64,000 nucleotides of DNA from Gloeopeniophorella convolvens (taxonomy: Eukaryota > Basidiomycota > Agaricomycetes > Russulales): positions 518,995 to 582,994 of the forward strand of contig WTXD01000013.1 of NCBI GenBank assembly GCA_022496205.1, read 5' to 3'. Under the pieces are notes generated by a model, which worked only from the letters and a program-made list of their open reading frames with translations, did not search any database and was not told the origin of the DNA. Of this stretch, positions 1-11,832 are shown piece after piece (the stretch's first letter is position 1; each line of letters opens with the position of its first letter). The translations under genes and the position numbers were made by a program.

Positions 1-3000
1 GACGCTTGTGTTGCCTTTGACTCCCGTAGCGGTCGCGCCAGCGATTGACATGACATCGACGGATATGCTCGTAATATCTGGGCTGGGTTGGTACTTCGCG
101 GGAGGTAAGAGGAGTTCGTTCACATTGACGCGCGGCAGAGGTTTGTCTTGGGACGCTGAAATCCCAGATCAGGCTTCCGCCCCCGAAGTGATCGCTCGAC
201 TCACGTATCTCGATGACGTTGTCATCTTTCTTGACAAGGGCTACAACGTGGACGATATCCGACCCCTCCTGCTTAGTCTCCGGCCTTACCAGGGCTTCCA
301 CCTGCACGATGGCCTCAAGAACGGGGGGATTGTTCTTCGCCAGGGTCTGCGCCGGAGTTGTAGCCGGCGTGCGCTCTTCAACGAGCGCGGCCATCGTGAA
401 GGCAGAGTACTTGTCGAAGCTGGACTTGCGTTTCTCCATTGGTGGTGCATGTAGCTCTGTCTGCACTGGTGGGAGTGGCACTGGGGAAACAGGACTTGGG
501 CTCATAGCTTCCGTTTCGCCTTGGTTCTGTGCCTCCTGCAGTGCCTGCGCTACTTCCATCACTAACGCACGGGAACCCGTGCTCGGAATGCGGCTCGTAC
601 GCCTCGGGGACCGGGGAGATGTTGGCGCAGATTTCTGTGGCTGTGAGGGCGGAGGAAGGGTGGAGAGGCCAGGGAGTGCGCGAGCGCCTGTCAGTCCTAC
701 GAGAGAAGGCTTCTTTTGAGGAATGGGGACTGTCGACGCTACCGGCTTGACACCGATCAACGCCTGCTCAGGCCATCTCTCTGCGGCGCTAGGTTTCGCC
801 TTCCCAGATTGGGTGGTAGGTGGGGTCAAATTAGGAGACAATGGAGGTGGAAGATGAGAAGGCGTGACTGCCGCGTGCACCGAAGTAGTAAGGGTACCAG
901 CCGGGGGAGGCAATGTATTCGTCCGTGACGTCGCGGCCTGGTTTGGTGATCTGGCTACTGATACCTCCTCACTACGCTCTGGCCTTTCTGAGGCGTGAAC
1001 CCTAGCTTCAGACTCGTCTGTGGGCTTGCGAGCCCCTTTCTTGGGCTTTGGCCTTCCTTTCGTGAGCTGTGAGACGAGGCACACAGCACCGACACGCGCA
1101 AAGGATATAAAGCATGATTCAGAACAGGGAAGATAGCAATCAATCATTGACAAACAATACGGTGCCGCTAAGGACGCACATGAACCAAAGGCTTCCCCAT
1201 CGGTACAGGGAAGGCCGCCGCACCACTCCGTCGCCCATGCCCGCTGGTGCTCACCCCTGTACGATGACCCAATTCATCCACGTCACGTGTAGATGTTGGG
1301 CCAATGGCCGATGAGGCGTGAGGATGAGGCGTCGTAGACCGCGACTGAGAGTTGGATTGGCCAGTGGCAGGATCGTCGCCAGTCTTCATCGGTTTGATGT
1401 ACGAGAACATCGTGGAGGAAGAGCCAATACCATGGCCGCCTGGTGACGAAGGTGTTGGTGCCGAGGGACGGGACGGAGTCGACAATGAAGCAACAGAAGG
1501 TGCCTTGCGAACGGAGCGCCCTGTGTGTTGTGCTTCCAGCGCTTTGGCAGGCTGCCCCGTGTGATGTGGCTCGACTGCGCGTGCGGAGCGCCCCGTATGT
1601 TGGGCCTCAATGGCGCGGGCAGAACGACCGGTGTGCTGCGGTTCCAGGGCGCGAGCAGGGCGTTCGGCGTCTTCTGTCTTCAAAGGCTCAGTCGTCGTCC
1701 AAGACTTCCGTGACGTGACCTGCTTCGGTCCGGATGCGGAGGCAGCTGCAGCAGGCGGGACCCATGATTTCCGGAAGTTCAGAGGCGCAGCTGCTGGCGG
1801 CGACGAGGGTAACGGAGACTCAGGTTTCCATCGGTCGGTCACCAGGGATTGGCGCTTCACTAGTCCAGATCTTCCAACCTCGGGTATGGAAGAGCTCGAA
1901 GAGGCGGCTTCGAGAGCACTGCTTGCTTTCACCATCGACTGGACAAATCCGCGACCCTTGAGGCGGCTGATGCTGGGTGTTGGGTCTTTCTCCCTGGGTG
2001 AATGAAGAGAGGGTGTGCGATGCTGCGGTGTGACAGGCGTAGCCTTGGGGGTAAATGACTCTGGTCTCGGCAACGAGGGGGTGGACGTAGAATACGCAGG
2101 AAGCTTGACACCAAACGCAGGAGGTGTCGCTGCGCCAGCAAGCTGCTTAGGAGAGACAAAAGTAGGCACCGGTGACTTTGATGGAGAAGTGACAGGTGTT
2201 CTGGATGGTAGCAATGGTCTCTTGTCATGACCTGGGATCGACGAACGCGTATCGAAGGTCGGGCTACGGGGTGACACTATACGCGGGGAGACTGGTCGCG
2301 AATGAGACTGCTTGATGGGTGGCGGGAGGGTGGCATGGCGCGCGGGGAGTGTTCCTGTAGGAGTGCTCATGGTACGGTTCCGTGGCCTTTCAAGGTCGAG
2401 TCGAGGTTGATCAGGCTGTGGGGTTACAACCAGTTCGACATGCTGCATATATCGTTTCAGCGCCGCAGAGGATGCATTTGCGCGTGGTTCGCGAGTCGCC
2501 TCCTTCACAACGGGTGGTTCGATACGAGGCTTGGCGGCATGTTCGGTATGTGGTGCAAACGCCTCGGGCTTCGAAATCGGGGAACGATCCCGCATGGACG
2601 CAGCGGGGGTCGGTAGATACGGCTCACGGTCAGAGATAGGAGAGACAACCCTGCGCCCTCGTGAGGCAAGCCCAGGTATAGCTATGCCACCCCTTCCGAA
2701 TACCGGGTGCGGTGCGGATGAAGAGTTGATGTTGTGTTGTTCAAACAATGTTGGGTCGCTGTAATCTTGCTGTGGCGCATGTTTTGTCAATCGTGGGCCT
2801 GATGCACGGCCCCCAATGAAGGCTGCGAATGACATGGGCTCGGAGGTAGATGGAGTAGGTGAGGTAGAAGATGTCTGTGGCAGAAAGGAAGTAGAAGGCT
2901 TTCCAACTAGCTTCTGCAGGGCGTCGGCTTGTTCGCGTTGGCGACTGGCGACAGACTGTGGCTCCTCAAACGCGTCGTCAACGTGCGATGGGTTGGGAGA

Positions 3001-3307
3001 GGTGTCAAGGTCCGAAGCCACTGCATGACCTCAAGTCAACCAAAATAGGGCTTGGTACGCGCATGATTGAGGACGTACTAGGAGTGGGACCAACGGAAGA
3101 GGCACGGCCATAGCCTGCGCTTCGACGCACTCGAGCAAGACGAGAGGCAGCAATCTCCTGCTCAAGTTTCCGGTGTTCCTCTTCCTCATCAGCGTCAACT
3201 TGACGCTGCAGTGCCCTGATCTTCTGCGCCCATTCCGCCAGCCCGGGCTCCCCAGGCTTGCGCGCCGCGTTGAATTGAAGAGAAGAAGGACTTGCGGGCA
3301 GCTCCAT
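1..3307 (-). CDS. Gelsolin/villin-type actin-binding protein, N-terminal part (partial)
   Basis: The start is the ATG at 3307. The first residues form a charged helix (about residues 20-60, rich in E, R and Q). Exon 2 follows an intron at 3021-3078 and is long and Ser/Pro-rich, with four AQHTGRSAR-like short repeats. A second intron (1067-1179) leads to a basic stretch (GRPKPKKGARKP). Near the window edge are MEKRKSSFDKYSAF (about 439) and, after two short introns, PSPDITSISVDVMSI. These last motifs match fungal proteins of the DUF4045 plus gelsolin-repeat type, which put a long disordered N-terminus before C-terminal gelsolin domains. The gelsolin domains themselves would lie outside the window, so the actin-severing or capping role comes from the family and is not seen here. 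The splice sites in the last 400 bases are approximate. Confidence 0.6.
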
Positions 3308-3725
3308 GTCAGTGTCGTGTTGGTGAACTCAGGGCAAGTTGAAAAGCATCAGAAGGAAAGGTTAGATCTGGTTGACCGTGAGTGACCTAGTTCAGCCTGA
3401 GTGAGAATGGGATGTGCCGTGCGGAAAGGGTGTGGCCAAATTTGGCCATCTCTGATCCTCTCAGCTGGCATCTGCAAGCGGCGTCGTATCCGAGACACTG
3501 CCGAAACAACTATACTACTCCACTGAGCGCAAGCACCCAGCGCTCCTCTCCAGATCAAAGCCACTCGCTGTCAAGATCACTCGTTCGGACGATCGAAGGG
3601 ACAGTATCCTTATTCTAAAGTTGCCTGACTAAATACATGCAATATACTGTCCCGATCCACTGAAGAGTCCATTGTAATGTCCTGCCGTGCCTGAATGTAT
3701 ACGACACAGCCTCTCGCGCTCTCGT
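3308..3725. other. Intergenic, 5' flank of the gelsolin-like gene
   Basis: The stretch lies upstream of the minus-strand gene starting at 3307 and downstream of the minus-strand gene ending at 3726. No convincing open frame, RNA gene or repeat is visible; it probably holds the promoter of one gene and the 3' UTR of the other. Confidence 0.4.
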
Positions 3726-4695
3726 TCAGAAGAGAGCTGTAAAGACAACCCCGAGCCCAGCGAGGAATGATAACGTGTCGCGCAAGGGGATCGATGGAAC
3801 AGCACCATTACCGCTGGCCGGCTGAGCCAGGCTCAGGCCTGCAGCAGTCTGTGAGATCCCTGAAGGTTGCTGACCATCTTTGGCGTGCCAAGTCAGTAAC
3901 GGACGCCATCACAACCCATAAGACGACGCACTCAGGAAGTCAGCACCGCACGTTTTTGAGACCGTCGAGTTGCTGTTAGAGTCAATCGCCTGAGGGGATT
4001 GGGTGGCAATGATGTTGTAAGCCACTTTGTTGCAGCTACTGCACGTGGCGTTCTGAGGGAGAAAGGATGTGTCTCCGGTTAAAACCTTCGGTATGAGCGA
4101 GACGATCCCGTTGAAGCTGAGCGTGCCCGTTGCGTTCTGAAGATCATACAACTCCTCTACAATACAGAGCTGATTGGCGTTATCGCTGAAGTGAATTGTC
4201 AAGGTTACGGGTGAGGTATAACACTGAAGGAGCACATACTCTTTGAGACACGCGATCTGTCGTACGAGTGGATAAAGCTCTTGCACGGATGGGATGATAC
4301 TCGCATCGGCATCGCTGCTGATACCAAGAGGTGCAAGGTCAGACGAACATCCTTCTGTTATGTTGGTCACAAATGTGGCGAGAGTCTGGTTTGAACATGG
4401 ATCCTTGGAGCAGAAGCCGGACAACCAGGCACCAATAGGGGCGACTAATGAGGTGTCCGCGCCAGCAAGGCCCAAAGGAATAAGACCAGCAGCGTTAATG
4501 CATTCTCCTTCTGTGGAAGCAGCCAAGCCAGCGAGAGTTGTCTGGCATTGTGAGGAGAGGCTGTAGCAACACACATGTCAGGACTCAGAGAGCCATCCTC
4601 GTGGGTTGACAATAGGATACTGACGAAGTAGCCTGTGCAGAGACGGAAATAATCCCAGTGACCAGCACTGCGGAGACGGCAAGTGGGTGGAACAT
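3726..4695 (-). CDS. Secreted, GPI-anchored cell-surface protein (DUF7729-like)
   Basis: Three exons (4625-4695, 3932-4560, 3726-3877) give 283 residues. The ATG at 4695 opens a signal peptide (hydrophobic residues about 5-20, ending VSA-QA). The body has about ten cysteines and several N-glycosylation sequons (NQT, NIT, NAT, NST). Near the end, the TCGADFL motif resembles the end of the fungal DUF7729 domain. The last exon encodes a Ser/Gly linker and a hydrophobic tail (about FLAGLGVVFTALF), a typical GPI-attachment signal. Both introns have CTGAC-like branch sites. A role at the cell wall or outer membrane is inferred; no enzymatic motif is visible. The nearest neighbours suggest no shared pathway. 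Confidence 0.72.
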
Positions 4696-4791
4696 TTAGG
4701 GTGAGGACAACAAGAACGAGCACCAAGCTATCGTGTGGCGCGGGGGGAAAGACAACGGGTCTGAATTGAACGACTCGAAGCTACTGCGGTG

Positions 4792-4801
4792 CTTTTTATA
4801 G
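4792..4801 (-). promoter_or_regulatory. Putative TATA box of the GPI-protein gene
   Basis: CTATAAAAAG on the minus strand lies about 100 bases upstream of the ATG at 4695, a normal distance for a fungal TATA element. The support is sequence match and position only. Confidence 0.4.
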
Positions 4802-5499
4802 GGAGGTACCCAAGTTTACCCGGGCCAAGCCAGCTTGGAATGAGCATATGAGCAATATGCTGTGCGTGGTTACTTATGTCATGTGTTCGTCTGGACGACT
4901 GGCAGTCCGAAGTCAAGTCTGAAACCAAGCAGAGCCAAGCCCACGTGGTGTCCAGCCGGCGAAGAGAGGCCGTTGGGCGTCTATCACCGAGTACATTTAA
5001 CTGGGCGCTTGGTAGATCTTATAACCCGAATTGTTGTGCGGCGGCCACGACCTCACCTTGTCTATGCTCAGACACTCGAAGATTGGGACATTGACGCATT
5101 GACACTCAGCTACTGGCAATTCTGCCAACGGTGCAACTCAGCGATTCGAGACACTTAGCAGCCGGAAAATGTGTCAGGACGTGGCTGCTTTCACCATGCT
5201 TCTCACCCGAACTGGTCATGGCTTGCCTGTTTCTGGTCGACCTATTTCTTGAGAGAACGCTTTGATACGCTCTCTCACCCTTCCCTCCCTCTCTCCATAG
5301 TGTAGTGGTACGGACACCAGCATGCAGACCTTTGCTTCCGACCAAGCCTCCACACCACCGATTGTCACGTTGTGCGTCTCTCCATCCACGTAATACATAG
5401 GCAGATAGGCGGGCTCAATGCGATCGCAGGGAGCCTCTTGGGACCTGGCTCGACGGTTGTAGAGGGATTGGCCTCCATTCTTTCAATGGTACGGAAGGA
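4802..5499. other. Intergenic region with an unexplained minus-strand open frame
   Basis: The region separates two divergently transcribed genes and should contain both promoters. The minus strand is open for about 89 codons from 5483 to the stop at 5216. The predicted peptide is protein-like in composition (for example YYVDGETHNVTIGGVEAW) but matches no family I recognise and has no clear upstream exon. It could be a decayed gene fragment, a terminal exon, or chance. Confidence 0.2.
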
Positions 5500-6930
5500 A
5501 TGCATCGCCCTGGTCTACCCCTACTAATGTGTTTTGGCGGACTAGATCCTCGGCCGCAGTCCAAGACCGCAAACTATATGCGAGCTCCGGGAGACCAACC
5601 CATAGTGCCCGTCGTATCTCCTCTGGTTACGATCAAAGGTCGTATCAATGTCCCTCAAGATGATAGCGTGTCCCTAGGAGAGCTCGACAGGTCGCGCCAC
5701 AGTGCCGACATGAGTCGTACTCAAGGGTCACCAAAGGATGCACAGGAAACCACTGGTTGGCGATCAAGGAACCCTCGCGCAAAGCCCGCTGAACGACCAA
5801 GCGTGTACCCCGCCACCGGGGTCGACAAAGAAAACATCTCGCTGATAACATCGCCTGCCTCCAATATCACACGGGCAGCCACGCCTCCACTTTCCTCTTC
5901 CACTAGCACAGTTTCGTCGCCGGCGGGTCTATGCATTCCTCAAGGTGCAGCACCGCTGCAAAACTTCCTTACCATGGACTCGTGCGCCAAGCGCATTGAT
6001 TTCGACCTCAGGACGCTCGATGATGATCCACGGTCTATCATTGAGCTACTGAAAGCTACTCAAAGTGATCGCGATAAATGGATGATCGTCGGTGCGTTCT
6101 ACAAGCGCAAGGGCAACGTTTACGCAGCTTTGACCGTCGTGTCGACAATGGTGAAAGGTAACTCCCCTCGAATACCGCAAGTCCTTCGTGCTAACTGCCA
6201 TCGTGGTTCAGTGCTGGAGGAATTCGGGTTTAAATCCAACGATATGACGCCGGCGTTCCTTATGCTGTCGAGCTGTCACACCGAGCTTTGGAAACAATCT
6301 CGTACCCCGGACGGCTCCGAAACGGAAACGTCTCTCGCTCACCTCGACAAGTCTCGACGCTGGCTACAGCTTGTCTACGGTTCACTCTATTCTGACTCCC
6401 TTGAAGATGACGATTGGGCAACACGTAGCGCACTCGAGATGGTCGACCATCCCTCGTGCCCATTGCATGTTGCATCTCCCAAATCACCGAGGGCAGCCAT
6501 CAAGCGTGATATACAGGACTTACGCGACCTTCAGGCTACTAATTTCGAGGAGCTAGACAACGTGCGAGCGGCCAAACGGCGACTCGAAGACGAGGCTGCG
6601 AGCGAGCGAGCGACGCGACGCCGACTTGAACGGACGTTGCATGATCTGGAGGCGAGACTAGCCAAAGCACAACGACGCGCCGATGCCGCGGGTTCACTCG
6701 CGCGCCTGGAGGTGAGCGCACGGAGAAGGTGTGAAGACGCCATCGCCGAAGAACGAGCAAAGCGTTGGGCGCTCGAAGATCAACTCAAGGCCCAGTCCCA
6801 GAGCGCGAAGCCTTTACTCGAAGGGCTTGCTAATTTGTTTCAAAAATCGACCACGCAGGCGAAAACTAGCGCCCCAGTTGGCCTTGGCCTCAAGGGCTTG
6901 CACGCGGAAACTTACAATGATCGTTCCTGA
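5500..6930 (+). CDS. Conserved fungal coiled-coil protein of unknown function
   Basis: One uninterrupted frame of 476 codons. The first 160 residues are low-complexity and rich in S, P and T. Residues about 165-300 look folded and helical (around DKWMIVGAFYKRKGNVYAAL), somewhat like the helical-repeat start of other fungal regulatory proteins. Residues about 330-440 form a strongly charged, Arg/Glu/Ala-rich coiled coil. I do not recognise the family. The absence of introns is unusual here, as nearly all neighbours are heavily spliced. The ATG at 5500 is the first in frame, but a later Met (for example MRAPG, about residue 27) could be the true start. No signal peptide or membrane segment is seen. 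Confidence 0.6.
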   Translation: MHRPGLPLLMCFGGLDPRPQSKTANYMRAPGDQPIVPVVSPLVTIKGRINVPQDDSVSLGELDRSRHSADMSRTQGSPKDAQETTGWRSRNPRAKPAERPSVYPATGVDKENISLITSPASNITRAATPPLSSSTSTVSSPAGLCIPQGAAPLQNFLTMDSCAKRIDFDLRTLDDDPRSIIELLKATQSDRDKWMIVGAFYKRKGNVYAALTVVSTMVKGNSPRIPQVLRANCHRGSVLEEFGFKSNDMTPAFLMLSSCHTELWKQSRTPDGSETETSLAHLDKSRRWLQLVYGSLYSDSLEDDDWATRSALEMVDHPSCPLHVASPKSPRAAIKRDIQDLRDLQATNFEELDNVRAAKRRLEDEAASERATRRRLERTLHDLEARLAKAQRRADAAGSLARLEVSARRRCEDAIAEERAKRWALEDQLKAQSQSAKPLLEGLANLFQKSTTQAKTSAPVGLGLKGLHAETYNDRS

Positions 6931-7221
6931 CGGCGCCTCCCCCGCGTTGTCGCGTTCCTCGTTCTGTCGCACTGCCTAGTAACTTCTTTTCGCACAATCA
7001 GACCACATACCATCTCACGTTTGCCATACATGCAATACCCATACCACTACCGCCTCTTCTCACTGCCTCCGAATTCACTGTCCGTACAGAATTCATAATA
7101 GCATCTCCCTTCGATCAGACATTCAGTCGCCAACCATGCAAGTAATAGAGATCAAATGTGTTGTTACATTCCATTTCTTTAGATTAGCACAGAATGACAT
7201 CAATCGTTGGAGGATCAACGC

Positions 7222-10200
7222 TTAGAAAAGGTCGACTGCTTTGCGAACGGAAGAGACGACAGCGACGACCTTGCTCTCAAAAGAGAGCAAGTCGCCACCC
7301 TCAGTCGCCACGAGATCTGCTGTGTGCTTGGAGCACTTAACCCCCAGGAGCTTCCCAAGGTTCGTGGATGCCAGAGCAATAGCCTGCGACTTGGAAATCC
7401 GTCCGCCAGCTTCCAGGGCAACCTACGAAGGATCAAGAAATCAGATGACTGAAGGGTACGCAGAGGTCGAGAAACCGACCCAGCCAATATCGAAGCGCGC
7501 AGACGCTGCGGATGATGATTCGTCGACTCCGACCCCTACGGTCACGTTGTGCGAGAGAAGGACGGAAATCGCGCTGTCCGCAGACAGCGGCGGGCCAGGC
7601 AGGCTGGGAACGGCAACCGTCAACAACCCAAGCGCACCTCGAACGTTACGGTGGGACTCACATGCGTCGCTGGTCCCACGTCCTAGGGAAGGGCCGCGCG
7701 CGCGTCAGAACGACGCCTACATTGGCCTCTGCGAGTTCTGCCGCCAGGAGGTGAGCTTCGGTGGCACCAGCGATGGTCACTTGAAGCGGGAAGCCGGTGT
7801 GCCCTTCAACTTCGCGCTTGACCTCGATGAGAGTCGCGATGACGTCGGCACTGTGTGTCTCGATTATAAGCGGGATGCGGCCCTGACCGCGTGCAATATT
7901 GAGCGTGAAAAAGCTTAAACTGTATTCCTGCACGTACGGTTACGACATCCGCAAAGTGCTCCGAGGAGTCGTCCCCTTGCGCCGGACCATTCAAGTAGGC
8001 AGCGAGGAGTATACGGCGGAGCAGCGCTATCTGTGTGCTCACGCTCGGTTGCCTCCCACCGCCCACGATAGCGAGGTGAAGGCCCGTCACGTCCTGCAGA
8101 ACCGCGCCGTGCTCGAGCTTGTGCCTGGCGCCGAGGGAAAATTCCACGCCGAGACCGCCGAGGAAGCCAGCATGGCTCGGCACCGTGATTGCTCGTGTGA
8201 CTCCGGCGCGGTAGGCCAAGCTGGTAGCAAGGGATACGTATGCCCTTCAGTCACTCGTGTCGGACGAAGAAGGTCGATTGGAACGTACAGTGCATTGCGA
8301 CCGGCGAACTGTAGTCCATCGACTGCGCGGACAATGATTCCTCCCTCAGCGACTCCGGGGACAGGGCCTACAAGTGGATCGAAGACGGTGCCGTCGCCTG
8401 TGGAAACCTCGCCTTGTATTTCTGAGAGTCCCAACGCCGAGCCGTACGATACGAGGCCGGGGCTTATCGAGCCTCCTTTCAAATCAATGACTCGTACTGG
8501 GGTGCCATGAGTAAGGTCATCAAAGGAGCAGGTCGACTCAGACGGGCCGAAGCACGCCACGCTCCCGTTGTGAACCAGCACGACACCAGAATCGAGGTTG
8601 CGAACCGAGAACGCGTCTTCGACGTTCTCTCCATCAGCATCCGGAAGGAATAAACCCTTGACGTTCTTGAACAGTACATCACCGACGTGCGTATCGTTGG
8701 GGAGCAGTGGCGGAAGACCGTCGTATTTGAGGGTTTCAGAGGCTTCACGATCAAAGTTCGGGACCTTTGGTGCGCTCTGCAGAGAGTCGGGCTTGTGCAA
8801 GATATGCGGAGCATCGAGCTGGGCAATCCCATCTATATAGACCTGCGTCGGCGTTGCTCCCAGAGCCAGCGGGTGGCTATCCCACAAGACCAGGTCTAGA
8901 TGGGTCGCGATGATCATTAGCGCAATCACAGAGAACTGCAGCAGTGCAGCACACCTGCGTCCCAGCCTGGTGTCGATGACGAATCAAGTCAGCAGTCATT
9001 TAGTCTGACCAGGTATTGTCAAAGTTCCTACCTTCCTTGATGTAGCCGATACGGTAGTCCAAGGCAACAGCGTGAGCAGGCTGAGTTGTCACCGAACCCA
9101 AAGCAAGATGTTCGGGTAAGCCATAGTAATACGCCTGCTGGGCCTCATGCAGTAGATACCGAGAGTTTGATACCGGGTGGTCGCTCTGTGTAAGGGTGAG
9201 CATATACGGAATGGGTCAAAAATCATGACGAACCTTAAGGATGACACTGATTCCATTATCTGCCAGGATACGGGGAGCGAACTCGGAACCGCGGTACGCC
9301 TCGCGCTTATACCTAGAGGTGGGACACAACGTAAACGAACAACCCGAAAGTTGCACAATACGCAGGAAGATCAACCTGGCGTGAGTTGCGAAGATGGCAG
9401 CAGCAGGTGGTGGGCCTAATTTGATGCGGGAAACTGTCAAGGATAACTTGCCACGAGGTATGGAAAGAAGGCGCACCGTATGCTCTCTTCAGTACATCTG
9501 GAACAAGATAGGCTTCGTGGGCATGATGGACCGCGGCGATAGAGAATTTGAATTCGTTGGAAAGCTAGAGCGGGAATACCGAATCAGAAGCCGCAAGACG
9601 GACGGCTGGAACTGGCATCACCCGAATCAGGTCATCTAGGTCAACTGCCTCGTAACAGTGCGTTTGAACCTGGACACTATTTCAGCGACTGATGATAAAA
9701 CTAATTGCCAGTGAGTTCACATACCCTCACGCGTCCACGCAGCACGTCCACGAGAGCCTCCCACTGCAACTCTTCGGGGAACTCGCCGAGGTCTGCCCAT
9801 TGACCAGAGAAAGCTTGTTTGCAGTACGCATCCTGCTTTTCCTTGATCTGGCGAGCTTTGTCGTATCTGTTATCAACCCGCTCATTGAGTGTATCCAGGC
9901 GATGGTCTGACCATGTCCTTACGCCTGACGGAACGCCCAAACCGTATCCATGCGTGTCGCATCATAAACCCGGCCTCCATATAAGATTAGCGATGTGTGA
10001 CTTCATAGAATGGGGCATAGACATACTTGGATTCTCCCCTGATGTCGGTTTAAAGATGTGAGTCGCCCCAAAAGAAGAGCGAAATCATACCACAAGCATG
10101 TCTATCATTGAGAAATCAGTCACTTTCAGTATTCGGCTGTATGCTCGGTGAGCGACGTACTTCATCTGTCTCCACGGAAGGGCCCCAGACGTAGGATGTG

Positions 10201-11062
10201 TGCCGTTCAACGCATACGGGGGCTCTAATAGCATAGACGTCGGCGACCGTTCTGCCGTCTTGCGCAACTTTATCGTGAAAGCCTGTCCGCCTACATCCAC
10301 CGTCAGACATGCATCCATAACTCATCACAATAAGGGACTCGCCAATAGCATTTGCAGAACCAGGCAGAACCAGCGCCGTCGTCACGCCTCCAGAAATGGA
10401 GAGTGGGTACGAGTCGTCGTGCGTGTTCAACCCGTCAAGGGAGCGAAGCCAAGGTAGGATAGTACCCTTGAACGAGTTTCCATCGTTGGCACCGGCGAGG
10501 TGAGGAGCCGAAAGGACACCGAGGTGAGAATGGGCATCAACAATGCTGATGCAAAGATCAATCACAAGTTTGACTTCGAAATTGCTGAGAATGCACACCC
10601 TGGCGTAATCCAAGCACCCTGTGCGTTCACGATAGTGAGGCTGTTCTGCCTGTGAAGTCGCTTCACCAGTTCCACGTCAACTTCGCCGACGCCCTTGATG
10701 ACACCCTGGTCGAAGTAGACGTGGCCTTCAAGCGCTTCGGTTCCATTCGCGCTTCCCGTCCAGATGCGCGCGTTCAGAATGAGAGTAGGAGGTGTACCCG
10801 GGGCGTGACGATCCGACCTCACGCGTTCGTGGAAGTCAGGTGATGGCCCAGGCTTGAGGTCGAGCGAACGACAACGAGTGAGGCTTTGTTCGGCATGGAT
10901 TGGAACAGAAGCGATCTGGGCTAGGTCGGCGATTTGCCTGGCATAGAAGAACTGGAGTGCCACAAGGATGAGCACCGCGCTGCAGATGAGCCTCTTGCGA
11001 TAATTTAGGCCACGCTGTACAGGCGCAGCTGACGTAGGTACCGGCAGCAGAGCCTCGCCCAT
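7222..11062 (-). CDS. Membrane-anchored metal-dependent hydrolase (amidohydrolase/CE9-like), copy 1
   Basis: Eighteen exons total 2871 nt and give 956 residues. A basic N-terminus is followed by one transmembrane helix (about residues 24-45), so the enzyme is probably a type II membrane protein. The amidohydrolase-superfamily motifs are present: the metal-binding HxH in DAHSHLG, a second histidine cluster (HHAHEAYLVPD), the SDHP aspartate motif, and the family stretch SHPLALGATP. A second half repeats a composite metallo-hydrolase fold, ending in VALEAGGRIS and GGDLLSFES. Automated annotations of such fungal proteins often read carbohydrate esterase family 9; the real substrate is unknown. 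Exons 4, 5 and 13 are only 11, 12 and 12 nt (10091-10101, 10027-10038, 8955-8966). Intron 2 (10291-10342) begins with GC instead of GT. Its paralog lies in opposite orientation at 17890-21746. Confidence 0.85.
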
Positions 11063-11832
11063 GTCTCAACGTCGAGGTTGGGGACAACGAGTGCTCAATT
11101 GATGGACGGCCCATATCTCAGTCGAGGAGAGCCGAAGCGGAACCGTGGGCGCCGTCTCCGACTCTCACGCGCGTCGCGCGCCATGCGGATAAGATTGCGC
11201 GCGCTTGTGTGAAATATTCCAGCTGACCAAGTGCTCCCGTCTTTGATTCAAACTTGTCCGTCGCGCTGATGTTGGAAGAGGGAAGGGAGTCGTATATCGG
11301 CGCTTGGCAACGTCTCGTTGTGACGTTAGCGCGATGCTCACAAACTCCAGTTAAATCACATCCCTAACGAGGCATCTACCGATGTGCCATACTCGAAGAT
11401 GTATAACATCTACAAATACCCTAGAGTAAACAGAATCTATATATGGCTTATTCAACCTCGTCGAAGCGGTCATATTGCACACCGGGTGTTGGAGATAAGC
11501 TCACGGCCCGACAACAGACGTTGAAAATAGGCACCCGCAAAATAGAGATGGGAACATCGAAGAAAGGCGCGCCTCATGTGTTGAATCCGATTTCCGGGAG
11601 ACCAGTGGCCATAACAATCAGGACGAAGGGAACGATAACAATGCAACTTCTCCGGCTCACGTGATCGAGCGAAAGCTACTGTATAGATGCTCGGGAAGAG
11701 CCGAGTGGCCCCTAAACCTTGTTTGTGAGAGCAAGCCCAGCACATCCAAACAGAACGGAGCGGCCCTGGTCGTCGTCGATAATCTCGCTTTCGCACAGCA
11801 GGTAACCTCTCTTCACTTCTTCTATTCCCAAA
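11063..11832. other. Divergent promoter region between hydrolase copy 1 and RPS5
   Basis: Both flanking genes point away from this 770-base stretch, so it should hold both promoters. The part just before the RPS5 start is rich in C and T (around 11790-11830), as is common upstream of fungal ribosomal protein genes. No conserved open frame or RNA gene was recognised. Confidence 0.4.

Noticed and set aside
7241..7918. 225-codon plus-strand frame
   Set aside because: Antisense to the conserved last exons of hydrolase copy 1.
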